Shown one piece after another: positions 27,201 to 36,143 of a stretch of DNA of 64,000 bases. The position numbers were made by a program, and so were the translations under genes. The stretch's first letter is position 1. Each line of letters opens with the position of its first letter. The stretch spans positions 78,121,159-78,185,158 of the forward strand of contig CM037595.1 in NCBI GenBank assembly GCA_021018995.1, given 5' to 3'. The notes beneath the pieces were generated by a model. That model saw nothing but the letters and a program-made list of their open reading frames with translations, was not told the origin of the DNA and did no database searches. The DNA comes from Chloranthus sessilifolius. Lineage: Eukaryota > Streptophyta > Magnoliopsida > Chloranthales > Chloranthaceae.

Positions 27201-30200
27201 CCTAAGTTGTAGGGTGCAAATAACTTCACAAGAAAAAAGGGTTGCAAGTAAAACCAGCCTAAATTAAAACTATAACCCCAAAGCCCCTCTTGCCCTAAAC
27301 CCCAAAACCCTCTTCCCTTTCCACTCCTCGGGTGGCTGCGGCTCTCCGACAACTACTCCCCAACGACAACCCTCCGAACCCTCGGGCGACGGCCAGATGA
27401 ATTTTTTATTATTGTTTCTTCTTCTTCCTCTCTTTTTCTTCTTCTTGTTCCTCAATTTTTTTTTCTTCTTCTGTTTTTCTTCTTCTTCCTCAGATTTTTT
27501 TTTCTTCTTTTGTTTTTCTTCTTCCTCCTCCTCAAAAAAAAAAAAAATTTCTTCTTCTTCCTCATATTCTTTTTTTTCTTCCTCAGATTTTCATTTCTAG
27601 CATTTCTTTTTTCTTATTCTTCTCTTTAATTCTTTTTTTCTACGTCTTCTTATTTTCTTCTTCTTCTTCCTTCACTCAAATTTTTTTTTTTTTTTGGAAT
27701 TTCTTTTTTGTTCTTCATTTTCAGATTTTTTTTCCTCACATCTTCTTATGTATTAATGTATATGGTTCTTGGCTTTGCTTAAGCACCTTGGCGGCCAAAT
27801 CATGAAAATCCACCCAACCAGAACCATGAGACATAGTAGATATAGGGTCTAGTTTAGAAACCTTGGACTACCTGGAGCATAGTAACAGACTTCGGTTTCG
27901 ATAGTATTTCAGTGGGGTTGTTTCGACTCAATTCAAAATCGAAAAGCTATATATGTCAACTTTTTTGGTGAGAGATATACTTCAATTGGTCTAGATCTAT
28001 CAAAGTCGGTGCTAGTCAACCCATTTTTAAAACATTCTACTACATATGATTCAGAGTTAGTATTAAGTCTATGGAATCATGCATCACATACAGTGTCTGT
28101 GTGTGTATATGATAGCCTGATAGATGCTTCATAGGCACTCTTGCTTCTTAAATTTTTTTAAATTGCACTTCTCCACTCTCGCTTTCGAATTGTCTTCCAC
28201 TCCCTCTTCCACATCATGCAACTAAGCTCCAAAGTCAAAGAAGAGCCAAGAGCAAGTCAGATGGACGCATTTCCTCAATCAAAACAAAAAGAAATCGAGA
28301 AATCGAGAGGGGTCAATCTGATAGACCCTAGATCGATCATTACTAGGATAAGAAGCGCCCCAGTGTCGCAGTTAAGCCCAATCTATCCCTTAATTGGGTC
28401 CATGGATCAAAATATCGTCCGATACGTATCGGTTTTGGACCATAACAATACGGTAAAATGGGTTTTTATCGCCCCCCTTAAAAAACAGTTAAATTATCGT
28501 TCAAGGTATCGTCCGCATCGTTTAATGTATCGTCCGCATCATTCAATGTATCGTTCGTATCGTCCGTATCGTTCAATGCATCGTCCGATAATTTCAAATT
28601 ATCGGTTTTGATGTTTTTTTTTTTTTTTTTTTTTTTTTTTGGGGAAAAAACCGGAAAGTATCGTCCGGAACCGATACGTATCGGTTTTGGGGCTGGACGA
28701 TACGTATCGAAAAACCGAGATTTTGATCCTTGATTGGGTCATTTGGGTCGTAGTATTGAGGAAACACCCAAATTGTCTTGATGCCCTCATATGTATAGGC
28801 CATTGAATCGCCGGACAACTGAGGCATTTTGGGTAACCATGGTCGTGGACCAGAAGATTGGGATGACATATTGGTCGGATCTGAGGGTGGTTAGAGAACC
28901 ATGCATTCCAAGCTCTAAAGCATTTGCCTCCAATGGACAAACCATGGCAAAAGTCATCCATTTGGCCCTAGTTTAATCTAGGCAACTTGCCACTCGCCTC
29001 CAAAGAACAGCATCATCGGAACCAGGAAACCCAAACACTGAGAGCCATGATAGAAAATTTTTGGACCAATTACTTAAAAGAGGAAAGAGGCTGAAGAGGG
29101 CGAATCAATGTTCGGGGTGTCATCCAGAAAATCTTTGGTTAGAGTTGGGTGTTCCCAAGATCGCATGGGGGACTTGTTGGCTTCTTGCGATCATGGTGTT
29201 TTTACTGGAGTTAAGAGGTCTTTTGAAGAGCGGCTATTTTTGTTGTTTGATAGGCCGTTTGGTTAGAAAGAAATGATAGGGTATCTATTGTCTTTGTCAT
29301 TAGAGAGGCAAGGAACTGGGTTTTGAACTAGGTTAAACTTGTCAATGATGTTGCAGTTGGGCTTGAGAGAGAGCTGGATCATACTTGGGATGACTTACTT
29401 GTCGTGAGGGCGTGGTCCTGGCTAGGAGGGTTCCCTGCTCTGCTGGGATTTGTCCTTTGAGGCGTAGGTGGTTTTATTTTTTCCTTTGGGGCTGGGTTTT
29501 TCTGCTTTTTCTTGCTTTTCTCTTTTGTGGGTTTTTATGCCTTGCACTTTAATCTCTCACTACCACACAGTGACACAGGTATCTCTCTCTTTCCTCTCTC
29601 CTCACTTCTAATATAGTGCTGTTTCAAGGACAAAAATAAAATAAATATAATAAAATACAAAAATTATATATTAGTATAATGATACATTTTTATGGCTTGT
29701 CTTCTAAATTTTCTACTGACTATTACAATTTTTCTTGTTTAAGTCTATTGGCTTTTTTGTGTTTAAAAAAAAAGGAGGCATACACCTCAAATCTCCGCCT
29801 CCTGAGGGGTCTAAGTCTAAGACCTCGCCTAATGCCTCTACCTTTTAAAACATTGCTTTGGTAGTAGATCTCGTCAAAAACACAGTTACAGAAATTTCAA
29901 GGACCCTGAAATCTGTAACATTTTTTGCCATAAATCCCATCAAAAGCTGGTTCACAAGAATTCCACACTCCTAAACTCTATAACATTCAATTTTTCACAA
30001 GATTTACCACTATGAAGCGCATTTACCAATAGATCCCCTGAAAAACAAATTAAAACAAATCAAGGCCTCTCAAATTGGTAGCATTTTTAAAGATAGCAGT
30101 TAGCATAGTTAAGATACGAAGAGCCTTTTGGCGTAGATTCCATTACAAGCAGCATTGCATTAATTCAAGACACTTAAAATCCTCAACTGTCAGCTTTTGA

Positions 30201-32081
30201 TAGGATTCGGTGGCTAGAAGGAGCTTCATAAGTGATGATTCTCTGGATGCCTTATTAATCCTTTCATATAAAGCATCAATTCTCTTGTCTCTCGACAAAT
30301 GTTTTTTTTTTTTTATAGGTAAACTGGGCTCAGGCCTGCCACTTTAAGGTTGAAATATTGTCAAATGTATTTTCATCCAAAAAAGGGGTGCATTTATCAT
30401 TTTTGTAGAGGGGTGGATTTATCAACAGCCATAAATTCCAATAAGTAAATTTTTATTAATATCGCAGCAAGAGAATACATATCAATGCCAAAAGGCAGCC
30501 AAACACATACAAAGGCCTAACATAAGTTCAATATTAACAAATTTCATAATAGGAGTATTGTATTATATAGCTAAGCAATTTTTTTTGAAGAAGATCTTAT
30601 TAATATTGCAGTGACGAGAATACACATCAATGCCTAAAAGGCAAACATATACAAAGGCTGCCCGCAGCTATGGGCCTACGGTCCAAAATGTTTAACAGCT
30701 CCTTCCTACCGTGTAAAAAAAGATGCATACACATTATCTCCTTGAGCAGGAAACCCTCATTATAACCCTCATAATCACCCAGGATATCTACTAAAAAGTT
30801 CAATGTGGAATTAGAGCTAAAGCCAACAAGGTTAAAAGAGTATAGCATGTTCCCTTCAATTTCAGGCCCTCATCTTCCCTATTAAATGTCTTGGTCTTCC
30901 CCATGGGTTAGGAGCCATAATATGGGAACGGATTCTAAAAAGAGTTGAAACGAGACTTGCTACCTGGAAAGGCACACTAACATTTTCTCGGAAAGATTGA
31001 TGTTGACGAAATCAGTTTTGTCCTCTCTACTTATCTATTAACTGTCTTTTTCAAATGTCTGGTTTGGGTGCAATCTATTATCTCTCTCTTTTTTAACAAT
31101 TAAAAAAAAAAAATGGTGCCACGTGGAGCAAGAGGCTGGTCATTTAAATCAGTTTCCAAAAGACAGAAAAATCTCTACCAGGTTAGTAAAAGTTATTTTA
31201 GCATCCATAAATGAACAGTGACACCAAAGCTGTTTCCCTGTCCATTTCTGATGCTTACAAGGCCTTTAATCAGATGGTAAAGATCGGGTTTTTTTTAAAT
31301 GATCTAAACGATACACCACCCCCCCCCCCTCTCCAAGTGGCACCGAAACATGTTTTATAATGCCATGTGGGCAGAAATGTCCGTCCCCAGTGTTATTAGC
31401 CGGGGAAGAGGTGCAGGCTACCAGTGCATTTATATATTATATATATCTATAAAGCAAATGCGAGGCAGCATCCTGTACACTTAAGTGTACAGTATGCTGC
31501 CCAATATATATGACATTAGCCATTGAATAAGATATTCTTCCCCCTCCATACTCTTCTCTGGGACGTGTCATTTGTTCATTCATTGATTCCAAGCAAGCCC
31601 TTACCTCCAATTCCCAGGATTTCTGAGACAAGGTTCTTTCTCTCACATATTTTTGGTCCCTAACCCGAATAAAAAAAGTATCGTTTTTCTTGCAAATTTG
31701 ACTAGTATAATAAAAAATTTGTCAATCAGAAATCAAACCATTACCCTCTTAAGTGTGTACATGAACATGCATGTGGCTTATAAGTTATAATTCCATTTAT
31801 ATCATATATGTATATAATTTATTATGTTAGTGATTCATTTGCAACAGTTAAACTGGCCCATTTGGAATCTACAACTTCATGAGGGTCTGCCGTATTGGTG
31901 AGGCAGCCATGCCGCCAATATAACATCACAATATTGTTTTTTATGGCTGAACATACTACAAAATCTAAGAGCTTAAAGTGAACTATAAGCTTAAATAAAT
32001 CAGATGTGTTACTGAAAAAATACACATCAGCCTGTGTTATAAATACCAAAAACAACATGTAGACTGGTTATAATGAAATAA

Positions 32082-32159
<78 letters not shown>

Positions 32160-35100
32160 AAGTTCAAGAAAGAGAATCAGATATGGACATGCACCAAAGC
32201 AAAAAAGTTCCAGCAACTCCAAGTAATAACATCATGCTACTAGGTTCAAGAACAAGAGACTAATTTATATTTTAGCGCTATGAGTATACAGCAGATGGAA
32301 CACAGATAGAGATATGTAAATGTAGAATATGTAAAAAGGTTTAATAGACTCCAGGATTATGAAAAGACAACCAACCTGCATTCCAAATACTCCTGAAGCC
32401 CACCTCTGCGCTTCAAGAGTTCCTTGAATTTAATTTTTTCAACTGGGCCAACTGCATGAGCTTTAAGCCCGGCTGCTACGGCTGCTGCACCTCCATCATC
32501 AGCCTCGGACAGCATATTTGAAGGTGAATCAGATTTATCCTTAGTTCGGATAGACCAATCTTCATCAGTGGCAGGATTATTACTTTCAAAAAACCCTTGC
32601 TGCTGCATCAAAACTTCCCAATCGATGTCCCCTTCGTAAGCCATATCACCATGCCGGCGCTTTTTAATCTTGCGCACTTCCCTCTGCATTGTCAATAGTG
32701 TCTTTTCCTTAATTTCAGGATCAGATGCCTTTCCTGGATCCTCTGAATAAAACTCTTTATTAATTGGGACAGAAGATGGCTCTTTTGAGGCATCAACTGT
32801 AGATGAAAACCTTAGGTTAGCTGAATCACGCTTTTGACTTAAGGTAGTTGAATCCACTATCAGTCCACAGGAAAATTGATTGAATACATCACCAGTGGGT
32901 GCTAGTTCCTCTTTGGGACACAAAGGGGTAACAAAATCAGATTTTTCATCATCAATTGAAGGTGACACTGCCATAGTTGTATCAGAAAATCTCTTTAATT
33001 CATCACCAGTTACCCTAGTTTGCTCTATTTGCAAGTCGACAGGAGCTGGGTGTGGCTTCGTTTCTGTAACAATTAAGGAATCTCCAATGGCTACATCAAG
33101 AGTTTCTAGCAAACCATCCGAAGAGCTGTCGGTTTCTTCTTTCTTCACTGTACCAGAAGCAGAAGAGGATGTTTGAAGTAGAACAAACTGAGGATCTTTT
33201 AAAATTCCATCAGAATATTTATCGAGTCCATCATCAGGTAGAAGAATGTCCCCTGCCTTCATTGGCATAGAATTAGGAGGAAATTTTTTAACTAGAGAGG
33301 ACAAAGAATACTTTAAATTTCCACCAACAGGTGCTCTGAGTTCATCATATCCTGTGCCTTCCGTGGCCTCATTTTTACTGTAACCAGAACAATTATCAGA
33401 GTCTGGAGCGCTCTCTGTATCCATTTTTTCACAGGGCCCATTAAACGGAGAACCATTGAAGCAAGAAGAGGGGATTTCCTTTCTTGGCACAAGGTCGGAA
33501 GCAGAGCAAGGTTTCAGAATTGCACTCGAACTCCGGACTTCTGGAAAACAATCGGATGGTCGATTCAACCCATCATCAGAACTGATAGTATCCTCTGTTA
33601 TCTTGACAGCATTAACAGAACATGGATTTTGAACCTGGATACAAGTACCATCAGAAAATTTGTTCAAAAAGTTATTTGTTTCTGGGTGCTCCTCGGCATG
33701 CAGTAGGACAGCTGGACCGGACATGATAACAAGGGATGATGATAAATCTACCGAAATTTCATTGGGATGTTCGTTCAACCTATTGTCATCAAACCCACTA
33801 GTTTCCTCCTTGTGTATCAAGTCGGAAGCAAAATTTGATGTTTTAGCTATATCATATAATGGATCACTTGATTTTTCATCAAAATATTTCTTTAAACCAT
33901 CCTCACACTTGTGCACTTCCTCTGTAAGCTTCACTGGTACCTCCGTAACCTCCGGGAAGGAATCGGAACCATCAAATGAAGCCGTTCTAATAAAATTCGG
34001 ATTTCTACTTGAGCCATCATCAGATCTTTGATTTTCAACTGTGCCCTTTGGAACTATATCAGAGAAGGTTTTCCCGACACCAGCAGGGAGAGACTCTTCT
34101 GAATTTTCATTAGAAGCTTGATCCAACTGCTCATCAAATTTAGTGTTCCCCTCTTGTAATTTTGCAACAGAAGCACGACGTGATTTCCTCTTCGAAGTTC
34201 CATCGGAGAGCGGTATAAACTTGCCTTCAGATTTTACGATTTCTTTTGTCAATTTCGAAGTAGATGGCGAATGGGGTCTCTGGCCTAGCATGGGAGCTAA
34301 ATCAGTCGATATCCCATCGTTTTTCCGTTTCTGGATAGACATCGAACGGGCTTTCCTAACCGAACATGAATTGGACTTCCGAACAAACTCCGACAGTGAA
34401 AGTTCCAAATTATCATCAGAAGAGTGACCAACACTCTCACCAAACCCTAAATCTCCCTTTTTCTGTTCTTCCAAAGACGTCAATTGAGATTTCTGAATCC
34501 CAGACGCATCCACCATCTTCTTCCCCGTCAAAGCACGGCGAGATTTTCTACCCCGCTTTTTCACAGAATCTTTCAGACCCTCTGGTCCTGCCCCATCTTT
34601 CAAAGACACGATCGAAGATTGATCAGAAGCTCCTGACTCATCTAAACGTTTTCTACCTAATACCTTATCAGAAGCACACCTAGGTTTTCTAACTAGCTGT
34701 TGCACAGAATCATTCAAACTCTCATCCAAAATCGCACTGGGCAGCCCTGCCCCGTCTTTCAAAGAAAGTCGTGCTTCATCCTTTTCCTTGACAACACCAG
34801 ATCCACCACCTTTAACCCGCTTTGGAGCCTTCAATTTCTTCTTAAAACTTGCCAATGTGTCCTCCATCTCACCCGAATCTTCTTCTTTAACCCTAGGTTT
34901 CTCCACCCCAATCCTAATTCCGCCATTGTCACCAGAAGTAACACTCTTCGCAACCCTAATCCCGCCATTGTCACCGGATATAACACTCTTCGCAACCGTA
35001 ATCCCGCCATTTTCACCAGATTTAACACTCTTCGCGCCACAACTGCGAGGCCGCTTTCTCAACTTAAAGAAAGATCCAATCGGTTCGTCATCGTCACCGA

Positions 35101-35293
35101 AATCGGCTTTCATCTCCAACGGTCTGGATCCTGATTTCTTATCGAAATCAACCACCTTATTCTCAACACCCATTTTTGCATAATCTGACCTAGTGTTTGA
35201 AAACCCTAACTTCAATCCTTCATCCAAATCAAATAAAACAACACCTTTTTCTCCAATCCCTCCCTTACCAAGTAAACCCCTTTCATCGTTCAT
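5788..35293 (-). CDS. LDL3: LDL3-type (KDM1C) LSD1-like histone demethylase, 8 coding exons
   Basis: Exons (minus strand, 5' to 3'): 35293-32376, 21006-20865, 20433-17962, 17769-17676, 10817-10336, 10128-9412, 9044-8970, 5853-5788. All introns are GT-AG, phases agree, and the 6,966 nt encode 2,321 residues. Residues 1-950 are charged and low in complexity. SWIRM lies at about 955-1031. The amine-oxidase domain is at about 1235-1735, with FAD motif GAGPAG (1240-1245), a lysine in LNKVVLEF (about 1579) at the place of the conserved LSD1 lysine, and C-terminal FAD motif LFFAGEATC (about 1706). An Ala/Glu-rich segment spans 2015-2036, and an SRI-like module spans about 2236-2313. Family knowledge: Arabidopsis LDL3 removes H3K4me2 from transcribed gene bodies in the nucleus, coupled to elongating Pol II. 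The ATG is fixed by an in-frame TGA 12 nt upstream. The protein is longer than Arabidopsis LDL3 (about 1,600 residues), mostly in the N-terminal part. No break was seen, so it is probably functional. Confidence 0.93.
6109..6179. repeat. (TA)n-(GA)n microsatellite in LDL3 intron 7
   Basis: About 24 TA units run directly into 11 GA units. It sits inside intron 7 (5854-8969). Confidence 0.9.
6582..6625. repeat. Hairpin-forming palindrome in LDL3 intron 7
   Basis: TTCCCATTTTTCATAT is followed by a TA run and the complementary ATATGAAAAATGGGAA, giving a stem of 16 bp or more with a TA loop. It may be the core of a small fold-back element. Confidence 0.65.
7342..7441. repeat. Direct duplication, 59-bp period, in LDL3 intron 7
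   Basis: AAGGGGTCCCTAGGACCAAG followed by TC(T/G)TAGAGATC and CCTAGG occurs at 7342 and again at 7401 with few changes. The unit is itself partly palindromic (GGTCCCTAGGACC). Confidence 0.8.
7577..8046. repeat. Simple repeats: (TG)n at 7577-7600, (TC)n-(TA)n at 7999-8044
   Basis: Two microsatellites in LDL3 intron 7, with no gene between them. The rest of the intron up to 8969 holds an inverted repeat around 8232-8274 (GCACTTTAACATGGACC and its near-complement) and a GT/GC-rich alternating stretch at 8648-8702. Confidence 0.8.
8970..9044 (-). CDS. LDL3: LDL3 exon 7 (25 codons), SRI-like helix
   Basis: Encodes VMDQSTEAEKVMSVSEFLDF and KRRNK. Acceptor is TTATCAG and donor AAG|GTTTGC, both phase 0. 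It fits between exons 6 and 8 in the conserved LDL3 C-terminus. Confidence 0.9.
9140..9376. mobile_element. Young MITE with long perfect TIRs in LDL3 intron 6
   Basis: A 26-bp perfect terminal inverted repeat beginning GGCCCTGTTTGGCAACCC bounds 237 bp. The pairing continues imperfectly inwards (AGTGCACTTTT against AAAAGTGCTGT). Flanks AAA on both sides suggest a 3-bp duplication, and the GGCC-TGTTTGG end resembles Tourist/Harbinger. The identical arms point to a recent insertion. It fills most of the 367-bp intron. Confidence 0.85.
9412..10128 (-). CDS. LDL3: LDL3 exon 6: linker and first part of SRI-like module
   Basis: 239 codons running from AYASSEADNTLRELPKIPSF to KSIMRKSATK. Most of it is polar linker. 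The last 40 residues (VVDYVASLLMPLYKARKID..) begin the SRI-like helical bundle. Donor AAG|GTACAT (9411) lies only 35 nt from the edge of an inserted MITE. Confidence 0.92.
10336..10817 (-). CDS. LDL3: LDL3 exon 5
   Basis: 482 nt. It opens IGKTVKEKVCVHTSRDIRA and contains ASQLVNMWIEVFRKEKA, a helical block reminiscent of a TFIIS N-terminal/LW-type module (inference). It ends in an Ala/Glu-rich helix (EEAAAFAAAEAARNAALAAA). Acceptor is TTGGTATAG and donor GAG|GTTTGC. Confidence 0.9.
11875..12500 (+). mobile_element. CATGG MITE copy A-outer (contains copy A-inner)
   Basis: Starts CATGGATCAAAAATC and ends ATATTTTGATCCATG. Flanking 8-mers ggTAGAAG and taTAGAAG are a degraded target duplication. 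The interior is made of CGATACGTATCG, GTATCGTCC and CGATAATTTG words. Without the nested copy it is about 415 bp, close to copy B (401 bp). It sits in the gypsy fossil of LDL3 intron 4. Confidence 0.88.
12024..12226 (+). mobile_element. CATGG MITE copy A-inner, inserted in A-outer
   Basis: CATGGGTTAAAATTTCG ... GATATTTTGACCCATG, 203 bp, flanked by an exact 8-bp duplication TTCTGGGA (12016-12023 and 12227-12234) made from the sequence of the outer copy. This proves one family member jumped into another. Confidence 0.92.
13471..14465. other. LDL3 intron 4 filler, nothing recognised
   Basis: AT-rich sequence without coding potential or clear repeats. It is perhaps further remnants of the retroelement to the left. 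Confidence 0.4.
14502..17268 (+). mobile_element. Solo LTR (Ty3/gypsy type) inside MITE copy D
   Basis: 2,767 bp from TGTAAGGACCCAGACC to TTTTGGGGCGTGACA, with 5-bp flanks ATACT and ATACC (a target duplication with one difference). The GGGGCGTGACA end is common in plant Ty3/gypsy LTRs. An LTR promoter is likely at TATAAATAGG (14767). No internal coding region and no second LTR are seen, as expected after LTR-LTR recombination. A (TA)n tract lies at 15179-15234. Confidence 0.75.
15179..15234. repeat. (TA)n microsatellite
   Basis: About 28 uninterrupted TA units within the solo LTR. Confidence 0.9.
17676..17769 (-). CDS. LDL3: LDL3 exon 4 (94 nt)
   Basis: Encodes DSMGKDGTQLLRHCVRLLVL through DLLAVRLS, a block conserved in LDL3 orthologues. 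Acceptor is TTACTACAG. The exon ends on the first base of a Gly codon before GTATCC and joins exon 5 across 6.86 kb of intron filled with transposable elements. Confidence 0.9.
17962..20433 (-). CDS. LDL3: LDL3 exon 3: end of SWIRM and whole amine-oxidase domain
   Basis: A single 824-codon exon opening GYINVGIASEKQ. About 190 residues of acidic linker come before the Rossmann motif VIGAGPAGLTAARHL. The catalytic domain then runs to SGLREAVRI, followed by a coiled-coil-like segment (EAAHRELDNERNEVSDL). A hydrophilic insert of about 60 residues sits between EYALRKRR and SPLERRVMNWHF. I did not identify a clear counterpart of the human LSD1 Tower there. The exon ends ..TGGATAAGG at donor GTATTT. 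Confidence 0.94.
20865..21006 (-). CDS. LDL3: LDL3 exon 2: SWIRM domain core
   Basis: A 142-nt exon encoding NLILGLWNKDV through IREIYAFLDHR. One base completes the Arg codon split by the 11.4-kb intron 1. Acceptor TTTTGCAG and donor AGA|GTAAGT are both strong. The hydrophobic helix pattern and the closing FLDHRGYINVG, continued in exon 3, are typical SWIRM sequence. SWIRM domains bind nucleosomal DNA or partner proteins. Confidence 0.92.
21599..21999 (+). mobile_element. CATGG MITE copy B in LDL3 intron 1
   Basis: CATGGATCAAAAAATC ... ATATTTTGATCCATG, 401 bp, with exact 8-bp duplications CCCAAGAT on both sides. The interior repeats GATAAATTGACCGATAATTT and CGATACGTATCGG. It is collinear with copy A-outer. 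Confidence 0.93.
22790..23385 (+). mobile_element. RTE-clade LINE, 3' fragment
   Basis: Translated in mixed frames, the stretch shows the conserved end of plant RTE reverse transcriptase: EDVSNRIN near 22818, an ILYGT-like motif near 22950, MRMLRG near 23016, then WGEAV-like and CEVRE-like blocks. It ends just before the Pack-type element. It is decayed, 5'-truncated, and lies in LDL3 intron 1. Confidence 0.7.
23413..25059. mobile_element. Harbinger/Tourist-type element with possible captured host sequence
   Basis: Subterminal inverted ends GGTTGTGTTTGGGAATGC and, inverted, GGCCGCATTTGGGAACGT, with an exact TAA target duplication at 23410-23412 and 25060-25062. Arms are rich in GGATTTGGA (left) and TCCAAATC (right). 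At 1,647 bp it is long for a MITE. The centre (about 23990-24480) looks like a host promoter, leader and first-intron region: a GA repeat, TATAAATAAGG, then T-rich sequence. No transposase is seen. Confidence 0.75.
25255..26290 (+). repeat. Possible LTR-derived fragment
   Basis: A stretch with LTR-like composition: GACGTCCGTGG-type repeats, a TATA-like CTATAAAGAATAC (25630), then a long leader with CCGAACCCTAG and a C-rich tail. No matching partner, primer site or target duplication was found, so the call is tentative. Confidence 0.3.
26689..27021. mobile_element. Fold-back element with ~135-bp inverted arms
   Basis: The left arm (26689-26824) and right arm (26873-27021) are imperfectly complementary over their whole length. 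Shared blocks include TAGATCTTGAGATCATG, CCATGTGTCA, ATGGCCC and CCATTGAT. A 48-bp loop separates them. Exact ends and a target duplication could not be set. Long arms suggest a Mutator-like or fold-back origin. Confidence 0.6.
27397..27745. repeat. CT-rich (CTT)n polypyrimidine tract
   Basis: About 350 bp of CTTCTTCTTCCTC and T runs on the plus strand. The 67-codon open frame across it (poly-Phe/Ser) is an artefact of composition. Just upstream (27060-27245) GGGTGCAATTAA-like words repeat several times. Confidence 0.85.
28401..28732 (-). mobile_element. CATGG MITE copy C in LDL3 intron 1 (reverse orientation)
   Basis: CATGGATCAAAATATCGTCC ... TTTTGATCCTTG, 332 bp, with exact 8-bp duplications ATTGGGTC (28393-28400 and 28733-28740). 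The left end matches the inverted right end of copies A and B, so the orientation is opposite. It contains a 26-bp T run and repeated ATCGTCCG(T/C)ATCG words. Confidence 0.93.
29265..29540 (+). mobile_element. Possible L1-type LINE 3' end
   Basis: Reads like the tail of a plant L1 ORF2 (ERNDRVSIV.. then WDDLLVVRAWSWL) followed by a T-rich 3' region. It is heavily decayed, and the identification rests on similarity of style only. Confidence 0.35.
30440..30665 (-). mobile_element. Two L1-like LINE 3' tails
   Basis: Two related stretches (about 30445-30520 and 30590-30660) share TTATTAATAT..GCAG, GAGAATACA and ATCAATGCC(A/T)AAAGGCA. Read on the minus strand they resemble plant LINE 3' ends finishing in ..AATATTAATAA. 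No coding part is attached. Confidence 0.4.
30868..31075 (+). mobile_element. L1-type LINE reverse-transcriptase fragment
   Basis: One frame gives PIKCLGLPHGLGAIIWERIL then KRVETRLATWKGTLTFSRKD. This is the diagnostic thumb region of plant L1 ORF2 (family pattern LPxKYLGLPLG..W..W). A following KSVLSSL-like piece is in another frame. It is a short fossil in LDL3 intron 1. Confidence 0.7.
31464..31501. repeat. 38-bp near-perfect palindrome
   Basis: GGCAGCATCCTGTACACTTA and its inverted complement are joined without a loop, with one mismatched pair. Centre GTACACTTAAGTGTAC. It would form a strong cruciform or RNA hairpin in LDL3 intron 1. Confidence 0.8.
32085..32157. repeat. (TA)n microsatellite, 36 units
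   Basis: Uninterrupted TA run in LDL3 intron 1, about 220 bp from the exon 1 donor. Confidence 0.95.
32376..35293 (-). CDS. LDL3: LDL3 exon 1: start codon, disordered N-terminus, start of SWIRM
   Basis: 972 codons plus two bases of a split Arg codon. The product is rich in Ser, Asp, Glu and Lys, with basic nuclear-localisation-like clusters (for example KLRKRPR near residue 77) and no recognised fold until the last 80 residues. There GDIDWEVLMQQQGFF and FKELLKRRGGLQEYLECR match the conserved lead-in to the LDL3 SWIRM domain. The exon ends ..TGC AG at the GTTGG donor (32375). A 42-bp tandem repeat encodes residues of about 87-128. Confidence 0.92.
34919..35040 (-). repeat. LDL3: 42-bp coding minisatellite in LDL3 exon 1
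   Basis: Three in-frame 14-residue repeats, pattern AKSV(K/I/T)SG(E/D)NGGI(T/R)(V/I), at residues of about 87-128. The 42-bp spacing is exact between units (34921, 34963, 35005). Confidence 0.85.
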
Positions 35294-35314
35294 ATGGGTT
35301 TCTTCTCAGCCAAG

Positions 35315-35495
35315 CTAACAAAATAATAGGCGCACGTTAGCAACTTCCTTGCGTTCCAGAGAAATACTAATACTAATAAAATAAAATAAAAATTGCATGG
35401 AAACAAGAACAAAGAAAACAAATCTGTTTATGAGGTTTCAAGTTTTTTCTTCTTCTAAGATTTATATTTGGAGAAAGATTAGAAGAACCCTTACC
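35315..35495 (-). other. LDL3: Probable 5'-UTR intron of LDL3
   Basis: On the minus strand the donor CACAG|GTAAGG (exon end 35495) and a pyrimidine-rich acceptor TATTTTGTTAG (AG at 35316-35315) bracket a T-rich 180-bp stretch just before the start codon. This fits a short leader intron. It is an inference from splice consensus alone, and the transcription start is not identified. Confidence 0.5.
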
Positions 35496-35822
35496 TGTGT
35501 ATTTTGAGCTCGCTCTATTCTGTAGCTCGTGGATCTGTCGAAAAAACCAGGGGTGCGCACGTTAAGCGAAGCTTATGAGTTCGATGGTCGGACCTCGACG
35601 AGAGAAATGTTTAAAAGGGCAGCTTTGGTTGAGATGTTATTCGGCATTTAGCCGGAGCAGCAAGGATAGTGTTAGGTTCATCTGTACCACTTGTTGCGTT
35701 GACCTCCATCAATCTAGATCGTCCACTTGAAAGATCTCTTCGATGAGTTATAATAAGGTAATAAGCTTTAACACTAAGAAAGGTGTACATACCCTCTCTG
35801 TGGATCTCTAGTTCTTCACAAA

Positions 35823-35945
35823 GGGCTGTCAATGGGTTGGGTCGGGACGGCCCGATGTCCAATCCGTTCAACCCAAAAAAGTTATTGGGGCGGACTCATA
35901 ATCTTGACCCGCCATTTTCTTATGGCCTTTGGGTCGACTAGACAA
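35823..35945. mobile_element. hAT-like MITE remnant
   Basis: Opens GGGCTGTCAATGGGTTGGGT, a typical left end of plant hAT-derived MITEs, and is rich in GACCCG and CGGCCCG words. The right end is not resolved. The rest of 35496-36143 shows nothing else. Confidence 0.45.
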
Positions 35946-36143
35946 AGATCACATTCACTTCAAGGAATAGGTTTTATATGCAAATTTCACTTTACATGTA
36001 AAATTAACTTTCAAAAATAGGGCAGAAGTCTCATTCCATGCTTAAAAATTCCAATTCTTTCACAACATTTATACATTGTAAAATGCATTTTTTAACAAGG
36101 AATTCACTTTATTACGAAGTGAGCGGCCTGAAAAGTTTCTTTA

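Noticed and set aside
27397-27600. 67-codon plus-strand open frame of Phe and Ser
   Set aside because: It is the direct translation of a CTT/T-rich tract, without homology or start context.
33660-35183. Long plus-strand frames opposite LDL3 exon 1
   Set aside because: Shadows of the real minus-strand exon, with Ser/Pro-rich content and no homology.
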